Part shown: positions 1-11,017 of the stretch, piece after piece
Position numbering within the stretch: the first letter of the stretch is position 1
How the letters are laid out: every line of letters starts with the position of its first letter
Assembly: GCF_000372725.1 (NCBI RefSeq)
Contig: NW_005200250.1
Location: 980,435 to 1,044,434, forward strand
Direction: 5' to 3'
Origin: Emiliania huxleyi CCMP1516
Lineage: Eukaryota; Haptophyta; Isochrysidales; Noelaerhabdaceae
DNA: 64,000 bases
The notes under the pieces: generated by a model
Told to the model about the DNA's origin: nothing
Database searches by the model: none
The model's input: the letters and a program-made list of their open reading frames with translations, nothing else
Program-made: the position numbers and the translations under genes

Positions 1-3000
1 GCGGTCTCGCACCCCGCGCGGTAGTGAGAGGCCGCGGCGAGGAGCTGAAATGCGGCATGCGACCGGCCCCGATGTGGTGTGTCGAGAGCCGGAGCGCGCC
101 TTTTTGCTAGTCCGCGCACAGGTCATGCAAAACGGGCCCTGAGTGTCACCGAAACACGTACACCGGCACATTGTCGGCCGATGCGCGGCTCGCCGCCCAC
201 CCCAGGCGGTCCCTAGGTGTTATATAGCATAAACACCGTCCGTGCAGGGCTCCTAGGCCATCACTGGGTCCACAGTGGACGGACACACAGCCTCAGCCGG
301 CCCGGCGGGCTCCCGACCAGAGCCCGTCCGGAGGCCACAAACGGACACTCTACCGACCTTTACACCCCTAGACAACCCACTCCGACTAGCATACGGTGTC
401 GGCCCGACCGCCCTGCGGCCCCAGCTACCAGCTGGCGCCGCTCGGCCCGGCTGGAGGCGACTGGGGCGCCCAAAATTGCGGAGCCGGCGACGTCCTCCGG
501 CCAGCAGCCGGATCGGGCGTCCGACCCGCCCCCTCGGCGACCCGAGATGGTCTCCCCGACCCCCGAGGCTTGGCGCACCGCGCGAGGGGGGCAGCCCAGC
601 CACCCTGCACCGCCCAGGCCGCCCTCTGCGAGCCCAGGCGCGCCGTAGAGAGTGCCGACGCGATGTCGACGATTTTGGCCTGCGAGACGGGGGCGAGGAG
701 CGGTGTGAGGGCGCCATGTGCCCGGGCGACGGGCTAAGGGGCCGCTACACGGGCCGCAGAGCTCACCAGCGCCGGCACGGTGGCGCTGGTAGCGATGGTG
801 TTGCTTCGGCCGCCTTTGGCAGTACCTGACCGAGGGCTGACTCACGACGGCGACGGGGCTGCGAGCCGGGTGGCGGGGTGCGGGGAGGAAGGAGGGGACG
901 CGCCGCGAGAGGGGGGGAGGGGTGCTCTCACGTCTGGCTGGCCCGCCCCGGCCCCCACGGGGTCGGGATGGTCGATGCTGCTGCTCTAGGCGGTCGTTCC
1001 GGGTCGCCAGACCGGTCCTGCGGCGGAGTCGGAGTGTGAGGGGCAGGGGCACGGCCGTGCGGCGGAGGGGACGCGCATCGCGCAGCTCGCAGCAGCCCGA
1101 GAGGGCCTGAGCCCGGCCAGGGAGTTACCCACCGCTCGGGCCAAAGAGACAGCGTCGCTGGAGGTGCGCCCCGCGGCCATTTTGTACGCCCGATGCACGC
1201 CTGACCCGGGAGGGGGAGGGGTGGTCAGAGAGACGCGGCGGGCCGGGGAGAGAGGGGACGCGCGCGCCTTCGAATACTCACTCGTGGCGCCGGCCGGCTC
1301 GCAGGGGCCGCCAGCGCCGCTACGGAGGCGCTGCCCGCCGAGAAGGTGCTCGGGAGGGGCGCTGGTCACTCCTTGGCGGCGCCTGCGGCCGGAGGGACGT
1401 GGGCTTCGGCGTGGCGAGCAGCGCGGGCGAGAGAGGGACGGCGCGCGGCTCCCAAACGAGCCGCACGGGCTTCGTCTGGGCCGCCGAGGCCACCTCCTTG
1501 GTCGCGGCGGCGGGCGTGAAGGCGAGGTGGGCCGAGGCAAGCGTTGAACGTGCCGCCTTGCGCCCCTGAGAGGGACGCGTGCGTGGGGTGCCACGGGCGG
1601 GGGGGGAGAGGTGAGAGGAGAGCGGTGGTCACCCCCACGAGGGGTGCGCGGACGCCGTCTGCCCCCCCCAGCCGGCCACTGATGCCGTGGGGGCGGCACG
1701 ATCGAAAGCGGTGGTCGGGCGGGCCGTCTGAGTCGCCTGAGCGGTGCTCTGCCGGCCGGCGGACGCGCCCGAGGGTGGCCCGAGAGGGCTCAAATGACGG
1801 AGCCGCTCCCCGGCCGTCCCGGGCGCCTGTCACGCGGGCCGATGGCCCAGCCGTCCTGTGCGTGACTGGAGCGAAGGGGGGGGAGCTCAGGAGGGCGACG
1901 GGGCAGGGAAGGGGGCGGTGATGCGGTGCGGCGGGGTCTAATCGGCGGTGTGGAGAGAGGAGGTGCCAAAAGGCGACTATAAAGAGGCGTCTACGGGTGG
2001 TATGGTGCGCCACGACGGCGGGAGAGCTCTCTCCCGCCGCCCCGCGGGCCTCCCCGAGGGGCCTTGCAGCCCTACGCGCTCAGGCGCCGCTGTCGCGGGC
2101 AGAAACGCAGCCGGGAAGGTGTCTCGGGCGCCATCTAGAGGGAGCCGACCCGGTCGCGTAGGGGAGGCAAGCGCGAGCGGGTGGAGGGCAGTCTCGACCC
2201 GCCTACGGCGTTGTCGTGTTGGAGGGTGTGTGGGCGACCTTGCATTGAGTCAGAAGCGTCGCCGCGCGCCGCCATCGCCCGCCGTTAGATTCTTGCCGGT
2301 GAGCGCACGACGCAGCACACCTATCGTCAGAGGGGGGGAGGGTGAAGCGCGAGCGTTTCGTCGACCTAGGAGCCGCGGCAAGCGGCATGTAGCCCACTCA
2401 TAGCCCCGACCCAGGCCTCGTAGCTTCAGATCGCGCGCGCAGGGTCGAGATAGCCGTCACGAGACCTAAACTCGAAAATAAAATGGTGAGTTCGCCGACT
2501 CGAGAACGGTGGCTTTTATCAAACCATGCTGCGGGGTTACAAAAGCGCGTACCCATTTTTGCACCTTCCGCATCAATAGAGGCCCAGCCACCACTGAACG
2601 GTGGTGGACGGCTGTCGCGGAGCCCGACAGCCGCGACAGCGGCGGCCGGGCCAAGGAGGCGGCCGAATGGGTGCTGCTCGTCGAGCCAGCGGCTGCCGCT
2701 GGCGACGAGGGGGGTCCGGACCCGCGTCTGGGGGCGGGTGGTGCACCGGCTCGATGCCGGGCGAGCGCAGCGCCCTCCAGTCGGAGCGGCTCGGGCGAGC
2801 GAGGCGGTGGCTCTATGGGCGTTTAGAGGGGCGCCCATCGCTTCTCGCAACTCCGCAACGCTGACTTTGGCACATCGACGATACACCCTCGAATAAATCT
2901 CAGATTTATTTTGCATGACCTGCATACGTGTCGGGAGACGTGGAGTCCCGCCTTTGTGCCTTCGTTTTAGATTAGCCGACCTGCGGTTCTCTCGAGTCTC

Positions 3001-3336
3001 GTGCGGATTCGTTTGATCCGTTTGTGTACTCGACTTTGTACTCGACTCGTCTTCATCGGCATTGCGTTGCGGTGGCAGTGTGCCAGTGGCGCCGCAGAAG
3101 TTCTGAAGTTGCGGCAGATGCGTGGCTTGGGCTAGACCATATGAGTCATGAGCATGACGCATGAGAGACCAAGCTGCCGACACCGCGGCACGCCGCGCCC
3201 TCGGGGCCGCCCTCAGCCACCACGCCGCCACGACCGCCGGAGTCGTCCGCACGCAAGCAGCGGTCCGCATCTGGGGGGCTTAGGCCCCAAACCGGAGAGA
3301 TCCGCGCTTTTTCGCGGCTAGCGCCGTCTCTCCTCG
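1..3336. other. GC-rich stretch without a convincing gene
   Basis: I see no recognisable protein family on either strand. Long open frames exist in several overlapping phases, as expected at this G+C content, and none has plausible domain structure. Degenerate motifs of the type GAGGGGACGCGC recur near 893, 1067, 1253 and 1568, giving a loosely periodic texture. From about 2390 to 3060 base composition becomes more balanced, but still nothing identifiable is encoded. Confidence 0.5.
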
Positions 3337-4754
3337 TCAGTCCACGCCGAAGCCCTTGGACGCGAGGAGCTCCTCGGTGAAGGACCACAGGCCGCGCTGG
3401 AGCGTGACGTTCCGCGCGTGGCCGTCGAGCGTGGAGGCGGGCCACTCGCGGGCCACTGGAACAAAGTACTTTCCGTGCGCGCCGGCGTGGCCGAGCATCG
3501 GCCCGGCGAGCGCCGCGTACGCCACGGAGAGGCCGCCGACCTCTTCCGGCCAGTAGAACGCGAGAAGCGCCCGCTCGACCGCGTCGAAGAGCGGCGAGAG
3601 CGGCGCGGCGCGCGAAGAGGCGGCGGCCTTGGACCAGCGCAGCAGCTCGCCCTGCACGGCCCCAGGGTTGACGGCGTTGGCGGAGACGCCCTTGGCGTGC
3701 AATCTCGCGTCCAGCTCCTGCGAGAAGAGCAGGTTGGCGAGCTTGCTCTGCGCGTACCACGCCTGAGGGCTGTACATCGCCGCGTCGTTGATCGCGTCCA
3801 GCTCGAGCAGGACGCCGCCGGCCTGTTCACGGCCACAGCTGTGAGGAGGCGCCGCTCACCGCCTCTGCCGCTCGCGCGCGGGAGCGCCGCCGGCCGGCTT
3901 GGGCCACTCGTGCGCGAGCGAGGAGACAGCGACGCACGAGGAGGGCGCCGAGGCGACGAGCAGCCCCTGCAGCTCGCGCGCAATCAGAAAGTGTGCCACG
4001 TGGTTGACGCCGAACTGCCACTCGATCCCCTCCTCCGTGAGCATGTGCGGGGGGAACATGACGCCCGCGTTGAGGACGAGCGCGTGGAGGCCTCCGAGCG
4101 CCTGCAGCTTGGGCCGCACCTGCGAAGACTCCGAGAAGGTTCTCAGGAGGTTCCTGCAAGAGGCCTCTCAGCGGCTCGAAGCTCGGGCCGCACCGCCTCG
4201 CAGAAGCGCTTCACCGACGCGAGCGACGAGAGCTCGAGCGGGAGGCAGTCGACGCTGGCCCTCGGACCGGCGGCGGCCTTGATGCCCGCCACCGCGCCGG
4301 CGCACTTTGCCTCGCTGCGCGCACTCACGATGAGCTGCGCGTTGGCGCGGGCGAGCACGCGGGCGGTGCCGCGGCCGAGCCCGACGTTGGCGCCGGTGAT
4401 CAGCACCACCTTGCTAGAGAGGTCGGGCAGGCTCGCCTCGTCGAAGCCGCGCGGGATGCCGAGGTGCAGCAAGGGCGTGGTGCCGGAGACTGGAGAGAGG
4501 CGCGAGAGGTACCCCCAGCCGGCGGCGAGCGCGGCGATGGCGAGGCCGGTCGCCGCCCCGCACGCCTTGCGCTGCGGACCGCTCTTGGCCGCTGGTGCCG
4601 ACGCAGAGCCGGAAACGTTGGGGCGTGCCGGTCGGTGCTGCCGCCAGAGCGCCTCGAGCTCTGAGCGGGTCGCCTTGCTGGACGGGAGTGCAACGTCCAT
4701 CCGGAGCAGCTCCTGCCGGATCTCTTTGGCGGTGCCAGGCGGCTCGTCGGACAT
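3337..4754 (-). CDS. Membrane-anchored short-chain dehydrogenase/reductase
   Basis: NAD(P)(H)-dependent oxidoreductase of the retinol-dehydrogenase/WWOX-like SDR group. Proposed exons (minus strand): 4754-4194, 4119-3860, 3838-3337, together 440 aa. Residues about 8-40 look like a SAP/HeH-type helix-extension-helix, followed by a hydrophobic segment (about 75-95), then the Rossmann SDR domain: cofactor motif TGANVGLG, NAG motif (LNAGV), and catalytic YxxxK as YAQSK in exon 3. Intron 1 (74 nt, GT-AG) starts with GTGCGGCCCGAGCT while exon 2 starts with GTGCGGCCCAAGCT. The second junction is odd: a single in-frame TGA can only be avoided by a 21-nt GT-AG intron, which could equally be a real micro-intron, an assembly error or a disabling mutation. 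The start is the ATG before SDEPPG. Substrate unknown. SDR identity is sure; the N-terminal SAP-like reading is tentative. Confidence 0.85.
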
Positions 4755-5139
4755 GCTTGGCGATGATTGCTTTTTGAGTCGTCGCTGCTGGTCCAGAGGC
4801 CGGCAGCGGCTGAACGCTCGGTCGACTCTGGGGTTGATTGCTTCGAGCCGAGAGCGAACACACGGCGAAGCCCGGGCGGCCAGCGTGCAAGGCGCTACGC
4901 GGGTACCCGCGTACGGGTACAAGAATTCTTTGACGGCGCTCTAAAGTCCCCCCCCCCCCCCCCCCCCGGGGAGGGGGGCCCCTTTTCTTCGGGGCGAGGG
5001 GAAGGGGGCCCCCCCCCCCGCGAAAGGAAGGGCGGGGGCCCCCTTCAACGCAGGCGCGGCGGTCCCACTCGGAAAAAGGGAAGGGAGCCTGCCCTGCGTA
5101 AAACGTGGGGCTCCCGAAAACCTTAACCGAACTCCCCCT
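4755..5139. other. Low-quality GC-homopolymer flank of assembly gap
   Basis: Contains long C and G runs (4947-4967, 5010-5020) just before the N block. No gene is supported. Sequence accuracy here is doubtful. Confidence 0.6.
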
Positions 5140-5239
5140 NNNNNNNNNNNNNNNNNNNNNNNNNNNNNNNNNNNNNNNNNNNNNNNNNNNNNNNNNNNNN
5201 NNNNNNNNNNNNNNNNNNNNNNNNNNNNNNNNNNNNNNN
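5140..5239. other. Assembly gap (100 N)
   Basis: Exactly 100 N characters, the conventional size for a gap of unknown length. Both flanks are homopolymer-rich. Confidence 0.99.
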
Positions 5240-5572
5240 AAAAAAATTGTTGGGCCCCCCTCAAAAAACGGGGGTTCCCCCCCCGCCTCCCCCCCAGGGG
5301 GTAGGAAGCCCTTATTCCCTTCCGGGAAAGTTGGAAGGTTCCCTGCCTACGGCGGGCGAAGGGGTAGGGTCGGAGGCGGCCTTGAAACTGACGGCGGCTG
5401 CCGTTGCAGTGCGCGGGAGGTTGAAGGGAAGGCGGCGTTGCCCCAGTTGGGGGGCGGCGGAGGCGTGAGCACCGGCGGCGTGTGTCGGGGAGGTGAAGGG
5501 AGGCGGAGGCGTGGGCGAGGTGGGGGGCGGCGGCGTTCTTGGGGGGAGGTGGAGGGAGGCGGAGGCGTGAAT

Positions 5573-6469
5573 TTAAAAAAGTGTTGCGTCCCAACCGAAA
5601 GAAAAGAAAGAAACCGCCGGAACTGTCGCGGGGCAGGTTTCCGTCCGTATGGATGGCATTGATTGAATGAAGCCCGAGGGTTGCGGAAGGCGCGCGGCGG
5701 GGTCGGCCTCGGGCCGACCGCCGCCACCGGGGGCCGCCGCGCCGTAGAGCGGCCCGCCGGTCTTCCTACCGGCGGTGCACGCGGCCGCGCTTGGAGGCGC
5801 TGATTGCTCGGCCGCGCGGGGCCGGATGACTCGCCCGCTGGGGGTGGGGTGCACGGGGTTTGCGGCGGGGTCCCCAACGTCCCCGGGGGGGCGCGCGGGC
5901 GGCGGCCCGCGCGCCGCCGCCGCCCGGGTGGCGGCGATGGCGGTCCTCTCGGTGTCGCTCTCTACCGTCTCGAAGAGCACCCTTGTCTCCTCCTCGAGGT
6001 CTCGGACGCGGGCCCCGTGGGCTCGCGCTCGTGACCTGCCCCGAAGAGCCTCGAGCTGCGCGCGGAGGCGCTTGACCTCCGCTTGCGTCCACGCGAGCTC
6101 GGCGCGGTCCGCCCGTCTCTCGGGCTTGTGGGACGCGCCGTCCAAGCCGACGTAGCGATCGCCCTTGTCTGAGGGAAGATCGCCCTCCGTGTCTGCCTCT
6201 CCTCCCGCAGTCCGCCGCGGTGGGGTCGTCGAGCCGCGACGTGGCATGTACTTGCGCACACCTCGTGTAGCGCCGGGGGCTTGCACGTGTGGAGGGCACG
6301 TCCCCCGGGCGCGCTGCCCGTCCGGACGCCGCCGCCCAGGGCAGCTGGCGTCAGGAGCGATCGGCTCTGCAGTCGCAGCTGCTCCCACTCGAGGGCACCC
6401 TCGCCGGGTGCGCCGTACACCTCGTCGCTTGGCGGTGGCACGGAGTGCCATCGCGCGCCGTAGTACCAC
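5573..6469 (-). CDS. Uncharacterised ORF with short coiled-coil region
   Basis: Open frame of 298 codons that I do not recognise. Its middle part (roughly residues 105-165) has heptad-like spacing (AEVKRLRAQLEAL, then VRDLEEETRVLFETVESD), which is the best sign that the frame is translated. The rest is Arg/Pro/Ala-rich and could be a by-product of base composition. It may be an exon of a larger gene or a Gag-like fragment of a retroelement; neither can be shown from sequence alone. Confidence 0.25.
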   Translation of the reverse strand: MVLRRAMALRATAKRRGVRRTRRGCPRVGAAATAEPIAPDASCPGRRRPDGQRARGTCPPHVQAPGATRGVRKYMPRRGSTTPPRRTAGGEADTEGDLPSDKGDRYVGLDGASHKPERRADRAELAWTQAEVKRLRAQLEALRGRSRARAHGARVRDLEEETRVLFETVESDTERTAIAATRAAAARGPPPARPPGDVGDPAANPVHPTPSGRVIRPRAAEQSAPPSAAACTAGRKTGGPLYGAAAPGGGGRPEADPAARLPQPSGFIQSMPSIRTETCPATVPAVSFFSFGWDATLF

Positions 6470-6719
6470 TGCGTGCCGTGGTCTCGTGACCCGTGGCGGG
6501 GATCGTGACCCGCGCCGAGGGCCTCCTTGGTGCCGTATGCCTCGTGCATGCCTGCAGGAGCGTGCGTCCCTGCAGTGCGAATCCTGACTTGGCTCGCAGC
6601 GCTCGCACCACCTCTCATCCTCCGACCCCAGGGCCTGGCTGGGCGACCGCTAATCGGATCGGTCCCAGCCAGTCGTTGGTCTGACTGACAGACTGAACCG
6701 TCTTACATAGCCAGCAACA

Positions 6720-7680
6720 GGCGGCGGAGGCGGAGGCGTGGGCGAGGTGGGGGGGCGGCGCCGCCGGCGGCGGCGTGAGCGGCGGCGGCGGCGGTGTGGG
6801 CGAGCGGCGGAGGCGTGGGCGAGGTGGAGGGCGGCAGCGGCGTGAGCGGCGGCGGCGGCGGTGTGGGGGAGGTGGAGGGAGGCGGGGGCGTGGGCGAGGG
6901 GGTAGGTGGCGAGGGCGATGGCGGGTAAACGAGAGGCGTGGCAACGGAGTAGAGGCCGGCGAGTGGGCACGGCAGGTCGGCGGAAGGTGGGTGGGGGGGT
7001 AGGTGGCGAGGGCGATGGCGGGTAGATGCGAGGCATGGCGACAGAGCAGAGGCGGGCGAGTGAGCACGGCAGGTCGGCGGAAGGCGGGCGGGGGGGTGGA
7101 GGGCGGCGGCGGCGTGAGCGGCGGCGGCGGCGGCGTGGGGGAGATGGAGGGCGGCGGCGGCGCGAGCGGCGGCGGCGGCAGTGTGGGGGAGGTGGAGGGA
7201 GGCGGAGGCTCGGGCGAGGTGGAAGACGGCGTGAACGCCGGCGGCGGCGGTGGGGAGAAGGTGGGAGGGAGGCGGCGGCGTGGGCGAGGTGGAGGGCGGC
7301 GGCGGCGTGAGCGGCGGCGGCGGCGGCGTGGTGGAGGTGGAGGCGGCGTGAGCGGCGGCGGCGGAGGTGTGGAGGAGGTGGAGGGCGGCGGCGGCGTGAG
7401 CGGCGGCGGCGGCGGTGTGGGGGAGGTGGAGGGAGGCGGGGGCGTGGGCGAGGGGGTAGGTGGCGAGGGCGATGGCGGGTAAACGAGAGGCGTGGCAACG
7501 GAGTAGAGGCGGGCGAGTGGGCACCCACGGCAGGTCGGCGGAAGGTGGGCGGGTGGGTAGGTGGCGAGGGCGATGGCGGGTAAACGAGAGGCGTGGCAAC
7601 GGAGTAGAGGCCGGCGAGTGGGCACGGCAGGTCGGGGGAAGGTGGGCGGGGCGGTAGGTGGCGAGGGCGACTCACAGTGA
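6720..7680. repeat. GGC/GGAGGTGG-rich minisatellite array
   Basis: Nearly 1 kb of imperfect tandem repeats dominated by GGCGGCGGCGTGAGC and GTGGAGGGAGGCGG blocks. Within it a longer unit of about 95-100 bp, recognisable by GATGGCGGGTAAACGAGAGG and GGCACGGCAGGTCGGCGGAA, occurs four times (about 6902-6999, 7000-7095, 7458-7556, 7557-7655) as two head-to-tail pairs. On the minus strand the array reads as a long Pro-rich open frame, which I regard as repeat-driven rather than a gene. Related blocks occur at 5380-5570. Confidence 0.8.
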
Positions 7681-7685
7681 TTCTC

Positions 7686-7760
7686 TCTCTTCATGTGCAT
7701 GCACATGCACATGCGCAATATGCACATGCACATGCACATGCACACATGACATGCGACATG
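7686..7760. repeat. ACATGC microsatellite
   Basis: Runs of CACATG/ATGCAC hexamers form a short palindrome-rich microsatellite just downstream of the transporter gene. Confidence 0.75.
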
Positions 7761-7885
7761 CGTAGCCGGGTAGGTAAGGTTAGAGCCGTATAAGCAATAA
7801 GGCTTAAGCATATCGTGTCCTTTCTCCCGGGCGGAAGGTGCCCGGCGCGGGAAAACATTAAACAAACGCGAAACGGCTCTAGAGA

Positions 7886-9358
7886 CTAGACACCACGCGC
7901 CCCCAAAATGCAGGTCGACTCGGTGCTCGTGCACACGCACTCGGTGCTGGGCGCCTCGCAGTAGATGCACCGCCGCTGCCGCTCCGCCTGGCGGCGCGAG
8001 TCTCGTGCGCCGGCCGCGTAGGTGATCAGCCCGGCGACGACGGTGGCGACGCCGATCGCCTTTGGCCACGAGAAGCACTGCGACGCCTGGTAGCGGCAGA
8101 AGAAGAGGACCGAGAAGGCGAAGACGAGGACGAGCTGCACGCCCTTCATCACCGCCGAAGAGACGGCGCCTAAAGAGAGGGGCTCCTCGCGGGCTGCTGG
8201 AAGGCTCCTCTGCAGCAGCCCTTTCGTCACCGACGAGCGCGCCGATCCGGTCGAGCAGCTCGAAGAAGACGAGCGCGTGCCTACGGCGGAGCAAAGCGCG
8301 GGCGAGTCAGACCCGTCTCGTCCAAAGCACCGAGCGGCCCAGGGCGGACAGGAGGAGGAGGCGGAAAGCGCGCATCGCGTTGACGAGCGTCAGGCCGGCG
8401 TAGAGCAGCGCCACGGTGCCGGTCTCGACCTCGCCATCGTGCGGCGCGTAGAGCTGCGGCCCGTGCCGCGAGAGCAGCGCGCCTGTGTTGGAGAGGTCCC
8501 GAGAAGGCTCACGGAAGGCTCATCCAAGAGGCTTGTGCCGCGGAGAGAGACTGCGCCGTTCCACGCGGCGAGTGCAGCCGTCTCGGCCGCCCCCATTCCC
8601 GACGAGAGCAGGAAGGGGTGGAGCCCGCCCAGCCGCATCGCGCGCTCCGAAAAGACAAACATCCCTTCGATAACAAACATCGGGATAGAGGAACCCGGTG
8701 GGGACCGACGCGAGAAAGAGTGAGAAGATGCCAGCGTGGAGCGCCGTGCCGCCCACGAGCGCCGCGCATCCGACGGCGAGCCAGCCCGCCTCCGCCGTCG
8801 GCGCCTCGCTGTACGCGCCGCGCGCGGAGAGGAGCGTGCCGGCGCTCACGAGGAGCACGCCCGCCAGCCGGACCGGCTCGAGCCTCTGGCCTGTGAGGGC
8901 ATGGACGCGTGGTGGCGGGCGGCTCGTCCCCAGCAGCCGGCTCAAGCTCGGGCGGTCTGGCCGGCGCAGCGCGCGAGCAGCGCCGTCCACACCGTCGTCG
9001 AGGAGTAGATGACGACGTAGACGCCGGAGCCGACGATGAGGAGGCCGGTGGTGAGGAGGCAGCCCGAGCCGAAGTCGATGGCGGTGGCCATGCCGAGCCA
9101 CCACCACGTCGACGACGGCCGCTCTGTCGCCCTCAAAAAGAGTGCGCGCTCTGAGCCGCACAGCCGCAGTCCGACCAGCGCCATGCCCGCCGTGTTGGAC
9201 ATCATCGAGAGCAGCGTGGGCGGCCAGCCGACGTGCCCTGCTCCGCCCTGGTACCGGATGCTGTCGGTGAGCAGAGGCTGGAGCAATCCGGTGCCGACGT
9301 ACACCACCACCGTGAGCCAGAGAGGGAGGGCAGCGCTTTCGCCGGATGAGAGCGACAT
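7886..9358 (-). CDS. Drug/metabolite (DMT)-superfamily transporter, six exons
   Basis: Predicted multi-span membrane transporter of the DMT/EamA type (nucleotide-sugar or triose-phosphate-translocator relatives). Proposed exons: 9358-8962, 8890-8732, 8664-8557, 8482-8374, 8280-8243, 8169-7886, giving 364 aa with every phase consistent. Hydrophobic segments include PLWLTVVVYVGTGLLQP, LLTTGLLIVGSGVYVVIY, LAGVLLVSAGTLL, TVALLYAGLTLV and GVQLVLVFAFSVLFF. Family-typical pieces are the TVWTALLAR helix and the C-terminal AVSSAVMKGVQLVLVF block. The C-terminus is a Cys-rich cytosolic tail. All five introns are inferred to be GC-AG, 67-93 nt, and several start with a near copy of the downstream exon. 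It is divergently transcribed from the carrier gene, with 123 bp between start codons. Substrate not predictable. Confidence 0.8.
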
Positions 9359-9481
9359 GTGTGCATTTGTTCGGTGTCGGAACAGGGCTCCACTTGCATT
9401 GTGCTGTGAGGGGAAAAAGAATTTCTGGAATGTTCTCGTTGCCCTATTTTTTTCCGCCTAGCCTGGCTGCTGGCCGCGGGC
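9359..9481. promoter_or_regulatory. Candidate bidirectional promoter
   Basis: Only 123 bp separate the start codons of two divergent transporter genes, so both core promoters and 5' UTRs must fit here or overlap the genes. An A/T-rich patch sits at 9418-9460. No TATA box or other defined element is clear. Confidence 0.4.
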
Positions 9482-11017
9482 ATGAGCTGGCCGCGTTTTA
9501 TCCTCTGCCTGCTGCTGTCTATTGCGCACGCCTCCGCCGCCAAATCCGCTCCTCCATCCTCGCGGAGCGACCGCAGCGTCGCGGCGCGGCACCTCTTGAG
9601 CGGGGCAGCGGCTGGCGCCATCTCGAACACCGTCGTGGCGCCGCTCGACATCCTGAGGCTCAACCTGATTGTCTCGCAGGACAAGCGCGGAGCGCTGCGC
9701 ATGGCACGCGACATTTACGCTCGCGGCGGCCTCCGCGCCTTTTGGCACGGCAATGCGGCCGACGTGATCCGGACGGTTCCTGCGAGCGCGGTGCGCTTCT
9801 ACTCGTTCGCCGTTTACAAGGCGGCCCTGCTCGGCGCGGTGCCGGCGGCCACCGCCTCGCTCCTCTCCGGCGGCTTCGCGGGCATGTCTGCGATGGCCGT
9901 CTGCTTCCCGCTCGAGACGGTGCGGCGCCTCCTCCTCCGCCTCTCCTCCTCCTCTCCCGCCTCCTCTCCCGCCTCCTCTCCCGCCTCCTCTACCGCCTCC
10001 TCTACCGCCTCCTCTACCGCCTCCTCTCCCTCCGTCGGACGCATCGCTGCCCTCGCCCGCAGGTCCGCACGAGGATGGCGACGCTCGGCGCGGCTCGCCA
10101 CTCTCCCGCTGCTCTCCTCCTACCATCCCTGCCCTCCCTGCCCTCGCTGCCCTCGCTGCCCTCGCTGCCCTCTCTCTCTCCCTCCCCCCCACCCTCCCTC
10201 CCTCGACCCTCGCTCCAGGCGCGGCGGAGGGCGTGCGGCTGGTCGAGTACACGCGCAAGCTGGTGCAGTCTGAGGGCGCCGCCGCGCTCTACCGCGGCCT
10301 CACGCCCTCGCTCATCTCGGCGACGCCAACTTCGCCACGAGGAGAGTTGTCATGATGGTCGTGGTGCTGGCGCTGAGGAGGGGTGCTGCTGCGCAGGTGA
10401 TGCCCTACTTCGCCGTCCGCTTTGGGGCGTACGACATCATGCAGCGCTGCTACGCGGGCCTGCCGCCCGACGACGAGCGGCGGCGGCTGCTCGGCACGCT
10501 CTCGCCGGCGGCGACCTTCGGCATGCTTGCCGGGATGGCGGCGTGACACCGTCATTCTGGGCGGGGCTCCCGACTATGGCCGTCGCTACTTGGGAAGGAT
10601 CTCGTGCGCTAGGCGTCGAGCTTGACGTTCCCCTTCGAGCTCGTGCGGCGGAGGGCGATGGTCGGGCCCTCCGAGGCGAACCCGCTGGCCGCAATGGTTC
10701 GGATCGCGCGCGAGGAGGGCGTGCGGAGAGGGCTGTACAAGGGCTTCGGGCTGAGCCTCTTCAAGGCGACAGCCCGAGAGTGGCCGAGACCGAGATCGCC
10801 CGAGAGATCGAACGAGATCGCCCGAGATCGAACGAGATCGCCCGAGATGCCCGAGGTGACATGCGCCCGGTTCAAGGTGGCGCCGTCGTCTGCGGTCACC
10901 TTCGTGGCGTATGAGGCGTGCTTCCGCGCCCTCACCCGGCTGGCCGAGAGCTGGGAGCGCGAGGAGCTGCTCCGCGCGCAGCTCGAGCTCGAGGCGCCGG
11001 ACACCGCGACGGCGTGA
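9482..11017 (+). CDS. Mitochondrial carrier family protein with signal peptide
   Basis: Six-helix metabolite carrier. Proposed exons: 9482-9926, 10219-10319, 10397-10540, 10613-10765, 10877-11017, giving 327 aa. The three carrier repeats are marked by the signatures PLDILRL, FPLETVRR and FPFELVRRR (Px[DE]xx[RK]); FWHG and YRGL/YKGF motifs follow the odd helices. The N-terminus is a hydrophobic signal peptide (FILCLLLSIAHASA) followed by a Ser/Arg-rich stretch. Mitochondrial carriers normally lack this; in algae with complex plastids it suggests a plastid-envelope or secretory destination. Four GC-AG introns are inferred: the first (292 nt) holds CCTCTCCCGCC repeats, the second starts with a near copy of exon 3, the fourth (111 nt) stays in frame and holds GAGATCGCCC-type repeats. 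Closest functional guess is an adenine-nucleotide/CoA-type carrier, not proven. Confidence 0.87.

Noticed and set aside
6615-8294. 559-codon minus-strand open frame, rich in Pro/Thr/Ser
   Set aside because: It runs through the GGC minisatellite and then antisense or out of phase to the transporter exons; composition is explained by the repeat.
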